A stretch of 64,000 nt of DNA. It comes from Dacryopinax spathularia (lineage: Eukaryota; Basidiomycota; Dacrymycetes; Dacrymycetales; Dacrymycetaceae). The first letter of the stretch is position 1, and every line of letters starts with the position of its first letter. The position numbers and the translations under genes are program-made. Below the pieces are notes generated by a model. It ran no database searches. It was not told where the DNA came from and saw only the letters and a list, made by a program, of their open reading frames with translations. Positions 22,001 through 32,590 of the stretch are shown here, one piece after another. The stretch lies in contig JBBPFI010000011.1 in assembly GCA_037974965.1 (NCBI GenBank), positions 372,001 through 436,000 of the forward strand, given 5' to 3'.

Positions 22001-22429
22001 TGAATCAGGAGACCAGCGGATGGATCGAGTGACGGAGAGGAGAGGGCTGAGAGCGGGTCTCCGGCAACCACAAGCAGACGGTGAAACTGTCTTCGTTTCC
22101 AATCGGAGAGTAAGGGAGCGATCGGATTCGACTTTGAGAATAGATTGAGGAGACGATGTGTGCGAGGAGATGGTTGTTTCGAAGGGTGATATTTGGCAGT
22201 GATTCTCTGGATAAGTTGATCAACGCGTGCAGACGTTTGGGGACCCTGCAACGTGAGCGCCTCGCCACCGTCAATTTCCATCACTGGTCAACCAAACAGG
22301 CATCTAATTTCTTCCAGTTTCCCAGAAATTGCATGTCGCTTCTGGGTGGTTATAGTGCTTTGACCGGCAAAAGGGGGAGGGCAAGGTTCTGTATGAAGCG
22401 ATGTATCAAATATGTGCTCATCATGACGG

Positions 22430-22439
22430 CGTCATGACG
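22430..22439. promoter_or_regulatory. CGTCATGACG palindrome between K and JA
   Basis: Exact copy with a half-overlapping ATCATGACGG just upstream (from 22420), in the 600-bp divergent space between the K start (22000) and the JA start (22607). No gene is seen in 22001-22606. Confidence 0.6.
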
Positions 22440-22606
22440 GCTGCGGTGGCCGAAGGCCACACCGAGCCCACGTGACTCATAACCTCTTGCGGCAGCGTTG
22501 AAAGTGACCTCTACTTTCCACTTGCAATCAAAGATCCACTTGCAATCGAAGAAGATTGGCATTCAAGCAACACAAAACTTGTCTCTACCACAACTCTTTG
22601 TGCGCT

Positions 22607-23816
22607 ATGCCTGGTAAGGTCAAGCGACGTTCATTCAACAAACTTGGGAGGGGTCGGTGAACTCGTGTTGCTTGTTGGACAACACTCAATGCTAAGCTTC
22701 TACGCAGTCGGTGCATCCGATGTCCGCCCGCAAGATCCTGCTTCGCGTTCCAACAAGCCTGTCATGGCCAATGCTGTGCCTCATCCGCTCTCCTTTCCCT
22801 TCGAGGACGCCCAGGAACCTTTGCCCTGGGCAGAAGAATTCTATGCCGAATGGTTGCGCCTTGGGCCGCCGCGCGTTGATCTCGTCCTACTGTATCACGC
22901 TCGTTCGTGTCTGGCTCGCCTTCGCGAGCGTGCCTTGCCATCGGTGCCTTTGGATGCTATTTCAGTGGAGCGTTTCGTGTGCCATCCCGCGATCCGCCCT
23001 ACATTGGCCATGGCAATGACCGATCTCCTAGCTGTTGCGCCTGCTGCACCAGAAGATGACTTACTTAGGCCGCTCTTGGAAGGCATGTTCGACCCGTCTA
23101 TCTCGCGAGATATGCCAAGCCCCCTCGAGCTTCACCCGACGGGGACTGCGGATGTCCCTATTACGCGCTCAGGCATGGGACGTTGCGGTTTTCGTGCACC
23201 CTTGCCCCTCGAAGGCTTCGCGGAGTCCTGGCCGCGTTCAAACGACGAGCCGGTCGGTCGAACTTATGTCATGCTGGCTGGGAGCGCCGTAACCATCAAC
23301 GGCCATGGCAGACTAGCGCCGACCGCCTTGGTGCCTGCCGACATGATGGATAGCAAGGACAACCGTGCGCTAGTCGTGACGTTTCCGAACACGCCGTTCA
23401 ACGAGACGCTCATGCCCGTACCACAAGACCAGAGTCGGTCATGGTGGGCTCATGGCGTCCTGCACGATGTACAGGACTTGCGCTACCTGCGAATTGACGG
23501 TCGCGGATCACCCGGATGCATCATCGATCCCGGGTGGTGGGTCGTCATTTTCGCCTGCAAGCCGACAAGCTTCGTCTTGTACGACTTTGTAGCACGCTCT
23601 CCAGCATCTGAGGATGCAGCGCTGGCTCGAGTGCGAAAAGATTATGCGGTAGCACTAAGTCCATCCCTTGCGCTGAGGCACCGTAGCGCGATATTGCAAA
23701 ATTTGAAACGGTCATTGCAGGCATGGATCAATTGTACCGGGAAGCATGGGTGGGCGATGCAAGCGTTAGAACTGGTGGCAGCTGGGCGCTCGATACCGAG
23801 CTCTGTGCATGCTTAG
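22607..23816 (+). CDS. JA: short JmjC-like family protein
   Basis: Exons 22607-22613 and 22708-23816 (94-bp phase-1 intron, GTAAGG...ACGCAG), 371 aa. The 7-nt first exon (ATG CCT G) is inferred from the identical layout in JB and JC; ATG 22689 is a fallback start. The protein aligns along its length with the C-terminal halves of JB and JC: RPTLAMAMTDLL, VPITRSGMGRCGF, LVVTFPNTPFNETLM, and DLRYLRIDGRGSPGCIIDPG where JC has ...ASAFILPPGWFHCALT. The latter resembles the second metal-ligand strand of JmjC/cupin dioxygenases, but JA lacks the His, so catalysis is doubtful. The N-terminal domain of JB and JC is absent. Confidence 0.7.
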
Positions 23817-24063
23817 CCCTCTGTATTAGTCGGACATGTCCGCAGTAGCCGTGCTTATGAATGGGTAGCAGCGTTGGTGATCGTTTATTATGTAAGATGA
23901 GAGCCCGTGAAAGCAGTGCACTGTACAGTGCAGTCAGGAAGAACTGGAAAGGATTCACAAGGGCAACAACATCCCTCAGGATCTTTCTCTCTATTGCAGC
24001 CATTTCGTGCAGCCTTTACTGTACCTCCTGAGGGAGCAGTCTCTTTGCCCCCCTGTAGATAAC

Positions 24064-24090
24064 CGTCATGACGGTCTGCGTGTCATGACA
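24064..24090. promoter_or_regulatory. CGTCATGACG plus TGTCATGACA pair upstream of JB
   Basis: CGTCATGACG at 24064-24073 and TGTCATGACA at 24081-24090, in the space between the end of JA (23816) and the start of JB (24464). The same pair, similarly spaced, lies at 32273/32295 upstream of JC. No gene is seen in 23817-24463. Confidence 0.65.
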
Positions 24091-24463
24091 CATACGACAC
24101 TAGGGTCGGCTGCGAGAATGTGTCGATTTCTTGGGGGCCTTTCTATCCACACCCCCGCTACTTGGCGCACCCCCCCCTTTTTTTGCAGTTCTTTGCTTAA
24201 GTATAGCTATGCGCCATGCTCAAAGTTGGAGCCTACTTATCAGCAGGCGGCTCGAGCTGCTGCCATGTATAGAACGACCCTGTCAAATTCGACGCGAACC
24301 GGTGAACCCTTGAAGAAACCTTACTCGCGGCTTTTGGCGTTCCACTGTCTTTTCTCTCCGCCAACCTAACGTTCGCCCGATTCGCTCCACCTCTTATCAT
24401 CATTGACCTTTCCACTATCTGCACGCTGCTGTTACAACTTTGCAATAACAGAACGTCGGGAAG

Positions 24464-26909
24464 ATGTCATGTGAGCGTGTCGGAAGAGGTGGAGGTCGTG
24501 ACGCGGCTGGTCCTTACCTAGGATCTAGTCCGACGAGAGGCTCGTGAGTTCTACTTCGGGAAAAGCAAGGAGACGGCTACGTATCATGTATGGACCTGGC
24601 GACCGAAAGGAAGGAAGCAACAAGAACCATCACCACCAAGCAAAAACGAGGGGAAAGTCGGAGACCTAGCGACAACGGCACAGCAAACCTGGCCGGTATG
24701 GGTTCGCCAGTCCGAACAGTGGGAAACAGTCACCCGCGAGCAACTTAACGGAGGACGACCTTTGTGCAAGCATCCCCTTCACCCTACACTGAGCCTCTGG
24801 CGCATTCCGGGGCAGGACCCCATGCTATTTTGGCACTCTCATGGGGGCATGAAGAACAAGCTCTCGACGGGTCACGTCACAATCCCTGACGACCTTGAGC
24901 AAGACGCGCCAACAGGTCCGCAACCTTTCATCACGTTGATTCTCGGCTGACTGTTATCTGTCATAACAGAGGATTCGAGCTTACAACGACCTGGATCCCT
25001 AAAGATCAGGTCTGGCCAGAAGAAGAGGAAGAGGGCCGTGAAAGACGCGGCATCGGACGCGGAAGGGGACGCAGATGTGCCGAAGGAAGTGGGGCGTGCG
25101 TGAGATTTCCTTTCATCATCACTTCAGCCAGCTGATTACGCTACATACAGTCCCTGGCAATGGAAACGACGTAGTTAGGGGCAGTGGGAAGCGCGCACGC
25201 AAGCGGAGCAATGAGGCAGATGAGGCTACCACGTCGGCGGAGGAGCTCGAAAAGTCGTCTAAATTGCAGGGCAAGGCGACGCCGTCGGTGTCCAGTATGT
25301 GCTGGTACTAGACTGACCGCATCAAACCGTCTGATTCTGGCTGTGGCTGCATAGATCCGCAGAGGGAAGAAGTGCGGGAAGGCAAGAAGAAAATGTTGAC
25401 GGCAGTGGAAGCACTGCCGAGCCTGCCGGTTCTCGAAGGCTATGCAAATGCTGTTGAGATGCCACGGTCGATACCATGTGAGTTGGATCACATGCTCATG
25501 CTTTCACTTACTGACAATTTGGGGTAGATCATGCCTTGTGTCCGGACCGCGATAATCGCGCCGGTGAGTCAAGCAGCAAATCCCACACCGCCTCCGTCGT
25601 TAGCGCTACCGCCTCTCCCCTGTCTTGCTTGACCGTGCAATTGAAGACGCTCGTGACGGCTGCAGGGAATACTTGGCTCCTCGACATTTGGGATGATTGG
25701 AAAAGCTGCGGGAGTGTGCAGACCGAAGCCGGTCGCCTCGGCTATACGCTGCTGAAGGCCGCCATGAGAAGGCCAGCGCCTATACCTCCCCTGCGAACGT
25801 ACGCGAGGAGAGCCTTCTACGAACCGAAGGGAACCCGGGCCTGTCGCCCTACTTTCGCTATGGTCCTACACGACCTGTGTGGAGCTTCTTCGGAAGTCAT
25901 GACTATCTCCACAGACGCGCTCGATGTGAATCCCATGTCGAAGGAGGAAGTCCTTGCCTCGATTCTCTACCATAATCGTGGACACGATAGCAAGACCTCG
26001 ATTAGGATGGTCGCAGCTACCGACATCCCCGCCCGTCTGGAGGGTATAGGCCAGGCTCTCGTGGCAGAGCGCCTTCCAAGAAATCAAGAAAATCGACTGC
26101 CAGTCGTTAGCGACATCTCACCTGGTGGTCACTGTGTCGATTTCAGCTCACGGTTTGAGTTTCTCGCCACCGCATACATTCCCACGGATATGCCGCATGC
26201 GGATGGGACGTATCAGCTCGTCTTCTTGGCACCCCCAACCCCGACCAACCTTGATCTGCTGTTCAGCACAACAGGGGCATCATACAACGGCCTCCATCAC
26301 TCGGAAAAGCGCATGATGGAACTAGAAGCTCTCCATTACGTACTTCTAAAGGGACGAGACTGCTCAGCCTTCATCATTCCGCCCGGATGGACTTCAAGTG
26401 TCATGACACTTCGGCTCTCAGCAGGAAGCAAGTATCGCGTGGTGGCTCCAGAGTACAGCAAGCACACCGAACATATCATGTCGGTGGCTATGGACTTTCT
26501 CAATGACATTCCCCACGGACCAGACTTCAACCGGCTTCGAAACGCCCTGGAAAGAGACATCCTCATATGGAGGGAAAGACTCAAACATGATCAAGACGAA
26601 AAAGACAATTGGGCCATCCGGCTGTACAACGGCCTTGCGGCCATGTTAAAATGCCGGACACCTTCCCATACTGAGGCCATCTATCCGGGAGGAGGTACCC
26701 GACACCAGGCGATGGTCAGGGGTCATTTAGGAGGCATCGAGGATATTGAGGTCTGTCTTGACATCGTTAGAGAAGACGAGATGGATGCGCCAGTGAACGA
26801 GCACGGCGAGACAAGTGAAGATCGGAGAACTGCGATAACGGGCTCTGAGCCGCCTCCCAACCCTACGGACCTGAATCACTCCGTAACTACATGGTCCTTG
26901 CCGATTTGA
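24464..26909 (+). CDS. JB: two-domain JmjC-like family protein
   Basis: Exons 24464-24470, 24529-24915, 24970-25095, 25151-25294, 25355-25477 and 25528-26909; 722 aa. Exon 1 is only 7 nt (ATG TCA T) and all five introns (50-60 bp) are phase 1. Residues ~5-130 form an N-terminal domain shared with JC: EFYFGKSKETATYHVW, KVGDL, WPVWVRQSEQWETV, GGRPLCKHPLHPTLSLW and MLFWHSHGGMKNKL. A linker follows with two basic nuclear-localisation-like clusters (KKRKRAVK, KRARKR). The C-terminal domain has LHYVLLKGRDCSAFIIPPGW, JmjC/cupin-like, but the position of the expected His reads TSSV. The best guess is a chromatin-associated protein that is probably not an active oxygenase. A TGTCATGACA falls inside its coding sequence (26399). 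Confidence 0.75.
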
Positions 26910-27281
26910 AATGTATGAGCTGATATAACATATCAGGATGCGGTAAACCGGTTCAGAGCAGCCGTAGTTCCGAGCAAGCCTCTGCATGCGATTGGGGAGG
27001 AAGCAGGTGCACCGAATGAGTGGCAGGAAGACGTAAATAAGCAAGACACCCAGTATCTCGGAAGCGGTTCCTCACCCCTCCTTACACCGTCTCCAACGTC
27101 GAGGACGGATGAGATGAGACTATAACTAAGATTGCTGGGCGCGCCGAACTGCTATGGTTAAGATGTTATATCGACAGGATAGTGTTAAATTCGAATGTAT
27201 TGCGCACTCCCAACCCTCCCAGTACTCAGGCCACTAGTCTCGGCACTCCCGACACTCTCAGCAACAGAAGCCCATGAATGC

Positions 27282-27291
27282 CGTCATGACA
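27282..27291. promoter_or_regulatory. CGTCATGACA in the JB/gene A convergent space
   Basis: One-base variant of the element palindrome, followed by CATG, between the end of JB (26909) and the end of gene A (27451). The rest of 26910-27450 has no gene. Confidence 0.45.
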
Positions 27292-27450
27292 CATGTTCTC
27301 TGAGGGTAATCTCTAAAGATGGCTGACACTAAACTCCACACGCCGCACTCGTCTTTGTACGTAGCAAAGTCCGTCAATGTAAGAGGTCGAGCGTCTGAGG
27401 GTTGCAAGTAACAGACGCTAGCTGTGGGCGGCGTGATCAACAATGCATTA

Positions 27451-29950
27451 TCAAAGGACTTCCTTTACATGAAATCTAGGCTGTTTGAAACGGTCTTCAC
27501 CCATCATGTTAAGAATTTCCTCCTCATCCAGCGTCTGTATGAAGTTACTGAACTGGTTAGATATCCCTCCTGTTTCTCCCGCTTCGATGGAGTGGTTGGG
27601 CGAGCTTTGGTGAGTCTCGTCGCCCCTATCATCCCTCATGATAGACTCGTAGAGCGCAGTCGCCATGACGTACATTGTGGGATTCTTCATCCCAAACAAT
27701 ACTGTATTGAACGCGAGACCGTGAGTCCCGTCCGTGTTGAAGATCAGCTTATCGCCAAAGTTTGCCGAAAACGAGCAGTGTGCGCAAGACTTCTTTGCAC
27801 ACACAGCGAGAGGCAGCACGCTCTACTTAAGATCAGCTTAGAAGCTAGGTCGTAGGAGAGGATGCGCACCTCCAGTGCTTTCACAAGAGCGGGCATCTTA
27901 CTAACAAGCGCGTAAAGTGCACAGCGATTGTCCAGGTGCTTGCAGTTCGACGGGTCCTTACAGGAAGGCTTCTCACGACTCTGCACGTGCCGGATGAGCC
28001 CCATGAGAATAGATTCGCAGTGAAGATGGACACGATAGCCGACGCTCTTCGCTTGGTCCTGGAAATACTCGTATTGTGTTTGCGAGAATGGCATCCCGCG
28101 GCCTTCCGGAGGATGAATCAGCTTGTCGAGCCACTTCTTGGCCGTCCTATGCTCCTCGTCCTTCATCACCCAGTTGGGGAGGTGGTAGGGCGTGATACTG
28201 TATATAGTTGGCTCCCAGGGCTTCTCATTTTCAGGCTTGAAGAGTTGCCGGCACGTGAGCGGGGCGAAGTAAATAGCTGAAAGGTTGAATAGCAACGATT
28301 TGAGGACACCGGCGACATCGGTCACTGTTTCGTCTTCAGCGGCGATTTCCTTCGCTGACTGAAGATCTTCAATAAGATCTTCATCATCGTCAGCTTTGAA
28401 AAAGGAGGGAGATGGACTCCATGTTCTTTCCCCTTTGATATCCACCTCAGGGGCACCGCTGGGGCGGCCCTTAAGGTCGGCCGACGGATTGACTCCGCGC
28501 ACTTGTCTAATGGTAAGTCGATGTTGCACGCAAGACCAGACTACTTACCTAAGATACCAGCCAATCCGTATGAAGATTGTCCCAACAAGGCGCGCAATAT
28601 ATCGGGTAAACGACGGCCATGAGATGGATCGGGCAGTGGCGCCGTAAAGAAGGAGGAGAGAGCCTCCATGTAGCCACAGAGATGAGTAAGTGCCAATTCG
28701 AAATTGTGCCTAAGGAGGACACGCTCCTGAACATCATGGTGGAAGATGCGCTTGTTGGTGGCATGGATGCCGTTTAAGAGCCATGCAAGTAGGGCCGCCC
28801 AAACGCGGGAATTACGTGGAGTAAGATGGACATAGTTTGGCCTCGTTTCCGACCAGAGCTCTTTCCAGGCTATGCGGGTACCGCGGAAGAGAGTTCCGGC
28901 AACGCGTGGCTTGTTTTCCAGTGTCTTGATCAGCGTTGCCATGGCGGGATAACCTGTCATGTCGACGACGAGCTCTTCCTGTGTTTCGAATGTGACGAAG
29001 GAACTGTCCGTTTCCGAAGGAGGCGGACTCAGAGCGTAGTTCTTGAGGATGTCCACAAATGTGGTCTTGAGAAACAATCGATCAACGGATTCTACCCGAT
29101 CATTGATTTTCTTGGTGAGATTTCGGTAAAGGTACCGGCGGAGTTCGCTAGGTGCACTCGAGCGCTCAGACGCGATTTGTGCTTGGTAACAGGGCAAGAG
29201 CTTACTGCATCTGCACGTCCGGGGCCTGCACAAGGGAAAGCCACTGCTTGGTGTGAATGGCGGCACTGGAAGCGCGTCCTTCACGCAAACTAACGCCATC
29301 AGATATCAGCGGGCGCCGCGGTGAACCGGAGGAATCACTTACTCATTACGGATCTTGTAAAGGAGTTCTCGGCGTTCGTCAAGGGTGAGCATCTGCACAG
29401 ACTGAACGATCCAGTTACTTTTTGCCTGGCTCAATCGGGTTTGGACAGAGTTGCGAGCAATGAGCAAAGTCTTGCCGGGTTTGCTGGTAGTTACCTGAGG
29501 CGGATCGAGTTTGTAATGTCGCATGAGCTGACGGAGGGTAAGACTCCTCTCGTCAGGGAGCTTGGAAGGAGGAGCCCGGACTGCTGGGGGATCCTCCGCG
29601 CCGGCAATGGCAATGGCAGGTATACCGCTTGTCTCGTCTGAAGTGGTGCCCCACCATAACGACAGACTCAATGCCTTCATTCCGCGTACGAGGAAGTTGT
29701 TGTCACTGCGGTCTGAAAATGTGCTTTCCGTGACTTGGGCATGGGTTTTGCCAACCACACCCCAGGTTATACTCATAAGGAAGGCGAGATAGTCCGGTTT
29801 CGCGTGCCAGTTTGGGAAATCGGTCTGGATAGAGCTTCTTCCCACGTCCGCAGCATCCTTCCCTTCAGGGGCTTGCAAAGGAGTCCGGTCCCCGCGCAGC
29901 TGCGCTGCAGATGTCGAGGAGGATATTGGAGTAGAGGGCCGATCCGTCAT
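27451..29950 (-). CDS. Gene A: Cys-rich family protein, paralogue of gene B
   Basis: Model exons (minus) 29950-29343, 29243-28545, 28506-27870 and 27822-27451, 771 aa; the frame closes throughout. The first two joins are the less certain (99-bp and 38-bp introns). It aligns with gene B: RRYLYRNLTKKINDRVESVD against RIATFVLWNNLSIIHHSIEV, a helical middle, then SCKDPSNCKHLDNRCALY against CPGKCRHPDERCVLY, and a final exon with SCAHCSF against CAICRW. The two Cys/His clusters look like structural zinc sites. An acidic patch (FFKADDDEDLIEDLQ) lies mid-protein. I do not recognise a named family; role unknown. Confidence 0.65.
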
Positions 29951-30130
29951 CGCGATAGGAGGGACAAGACGAGGCAATCAATCCGTAGGGAGGGGGAACG
30001 CGGCCGTCTAGAGGAAGGTCGGTCACGGTGGGATGGTTATTGTCCCAAGCACACGTGTTACACTCATGTCTCTCCGCACAGCCTCCAAGACACGTGTTGA
30101 AGACATCATTTAGAAAGAGTCACGTCTGTA

Positions 30131-31988
30131 TCATACACTGCGAGTACGGAATGCCCTCTCGACCCACTCAAGATCCTGCTCGCCCATCTCTCGAAGTCTC
30201 CCCCATGACCATGACGCCATATTAAGCTGACGGATGATGCTTTGACGGTTCGACCCCTCGGGAAGGTCGTTCAATATATCCAGAATCCATTCCACACATT
30301 GTTGCGCTCCCTTAGCATGCCGGCGTACCGCATATGGAAAGCCGGTGTATGCGGAAGTCCGCATTGTGAGTGCGCAATGAAACCATCCAGGCGGCAGGAT
30401 AAACGCAGAGGCATCAACGCCCATGTGAAGCACGTAATGGAGGTCCTCAAGCTCTCGAATCATGTATACAGTCCATTCTGGTGCCGGTGAACCAGTAAAG
30501 AGAAGGGGATTGAGCAGACGCAGGTTATTAGGCGTTGGTGGGGCAAGGAGCCAGAGCGTATGAAGTGGGCGTCGATTCCGCGCCTGAATTGGAATCACTG
30601 TGGAGGGCATGCAGTTGAAGTTGAAGTCCATGGGATACACAGTTCCCGGAAGCAGTAGGGAGCTGGTGCCGGAGCACCGCGCGCGTGCGTCGGGATAGCA
30701 GTGCTTCGAGCCATCGAGCTCGCTTCTTGGAACGAGAAATCTGGTCGCTCCTATGCCGTTTTCCGTCCACGGGATATCGACCGTGCTGACCATTTGCACT
30801 CGACAATCGGGAGTATACTGTCTACCGTGGTACAGCCATGACGTAACGATGGACTCCTTTTGCCAGGTCGTGGATTCCATCGTATCCGAGATTAGGACAG
30901 GTAAGGGAGAGGCTGCTCCCAGGACGTCGCGAATCACGAGAAGAAAAGGTGGCCCGAGTTCCCCTTGCGCGAGGTAGTCTATTTCGGGCAAGCCGGGTAA
31001 AGTTTTGATGGGAGCCGCTCTCTTCATCGCAGCCAGCAGTATCTCACAACCCACCACAGCAGTCACGTTGTTCCGACTTCCAGAAAGTTCGACCCAGTCC
31101 TTCCAGATGCTCGCGAGGAAACCATTCCCGTGAGTGAGAGCGAAATCGACATTGCTAGCGCCTACATGACACCACTGAGGGGGGTGGTCCAAAGATAACG
31201 GGAGGACTGACCGCGTGCAAGGATGGCCTGCAACGACGTTAATGGCTCTTCATCAAACTCCTGAAAGGCAATATCAGATATGCTCGCTGTGAGTGCAGCA
31301 TCTCCAATCCTTGCGCGGTCGACTTCGTGCACCATATCTGGCTCGGTCACTGTGATAAGCATTCGAGAGAAGACCCCACTTGGGACCTCACCCTTCCGTA
31401 ACCGCTGGCTCTGTTCTTTCGCGGTCTGACTGGATGTACCAGGAGCGCTGTGAGCTCTCGAACTGTTACTGGGTGCGTCGACAACAGGACGTCCCGTCGT
31501 CGCGATAGCCGGTGCGTCCCTATAATTTACTAGGGAGAAGGCACAAACGAATCAGCTATGTCTTCCAGATGCCATGTCACTATAAGAACTTTCCCCTACC
31601 TCGTTCGCTTTCATCTGCACCATATAGCCTTTTCTTCATTATCTCATGAGAGCTCCAGAATAGTTCTTCCTCTGCACCCTCATACTCCCACAATGAGACT
31701 GCGTCGTACGCCGGGTGCCTCTGGCAATGGCGTCCGCCATTGGTAGCCGTCACAAGCCTCCATCCATCGTCATGTTTAACCCAAAGCTTGCCCTGCCCAT
31801 CACACAGGTCACCAACACAACCGACGTCCGATGCGGGAGGAGCGGGTTCGTTCTCCCTAGCGAGCCAAACGACGTAAGACACCTGTCGTTCCAGCGGGCC
31901 CACTTTGAAATACTGTCGGAGTCTTCTGTCTGTCGTAAGTGATGCTTAGCGTTTTTCTACTGAGAAGGTTCTTACGCTTACAAGGCAT
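30131..31988 (-). CDS. JC: two-domain JmjC-like family protein
   Basis: Exons (minus) 31988-31982, 31929-31600, 31529-31212 and 31161-30131; introns 52, 70 and 50 bp, all phase 1; 561 aa. Exon 1 is 7 nt (ATG CCT T), as in JA and JB. The N-terminal domain (to ~115) matches JB: RQYFKVGPLERQVSYVVW, CVGDL, KLWVKHDDGWRLV, GGRHCQRHPAYDAVSLW and LFWSSHEIMKKRL. A Ser/Thr/Gln-rich linker follows. In the C-terminal domain LHYVLHMGVDASAFILPPGW is followed by FHCALT, so this copy keeps a His where JmjC enzymes bind iron. A clear HxD partner is not seen. Of the three paralogues this is the most likely to bind metal. It is inverted relative to JA and JB. Confidence 0.75.
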
Positions 31989-32272
31989 TTTCACTGGGGA
32001 CTGAATGGCCAGGTGGAGTGCGGTGACCAAGAGCTAACGACGGGGTACGGCTTGCGACGCGGACCCGCGTTCATTATTACTGCCGTTCCCGCTGCTCTCT
32101 TGCCAAACGTGCCGATTCTAGGTCTTGACACGGGCACGAATTAACCTTAACCGTCACCCCTGTCCCTTGCTTGAGATGTAGCTAATACTTAATGCATGAA
32201 TCCACCGCACAACTCAAGGGAGAAGCGACGAACAGATCAAGCAATCGGGACACAGATTTCATTGACTGAGGC

Positions 32273-32304
32273 CGTCATGACGGTACCCTTTACCTGTCAT
32301 GACA
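32273..32304. promoter_or_regulatory. CGTCATGACG plus TGTCATGACA pair upstream of JC
   Basis: CGTCATGACG 32273-32282 and TGTCATGACA 32295-32304, about 285 bp upstream of the JC start and between it and the integrase stop. Same pairing as at 24064/24081. The remainder of 31989-32590 holds no gene. Confidence 0.65.
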
Positions 32305-32590
32305 CATGTCCGTCCGTACCCAGCATCTCTCTTCGAATGAGGAGGTGGAGTTATAGAAGATGGGTGGATACAATATAGCTACGGTCCCCATATTAATTTC
32401 CCTGAAGGATGCGCGTCAAGACGAGGAGAGCATGCGGACGGCGAGTTGGGGGAGTGTCATGAAGGGCAGACCAAGCGTATGAGGTACTAGATTGTAAGGG
32501 CGACCACTTGAGTACTGCTTTCCACTAGTTATACGAATATAACTCACTGCGAAGGAAGGTGCTACGAGCCACCGCCACCCACTATCTGCT

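Noticed and set aside
25558-25605. A further intron in JB starting GTGAGT near 25564
   Set aside because: The 40-bp candidate would shift the frame away from the conserved domain; the unspliced frame continues correctly.
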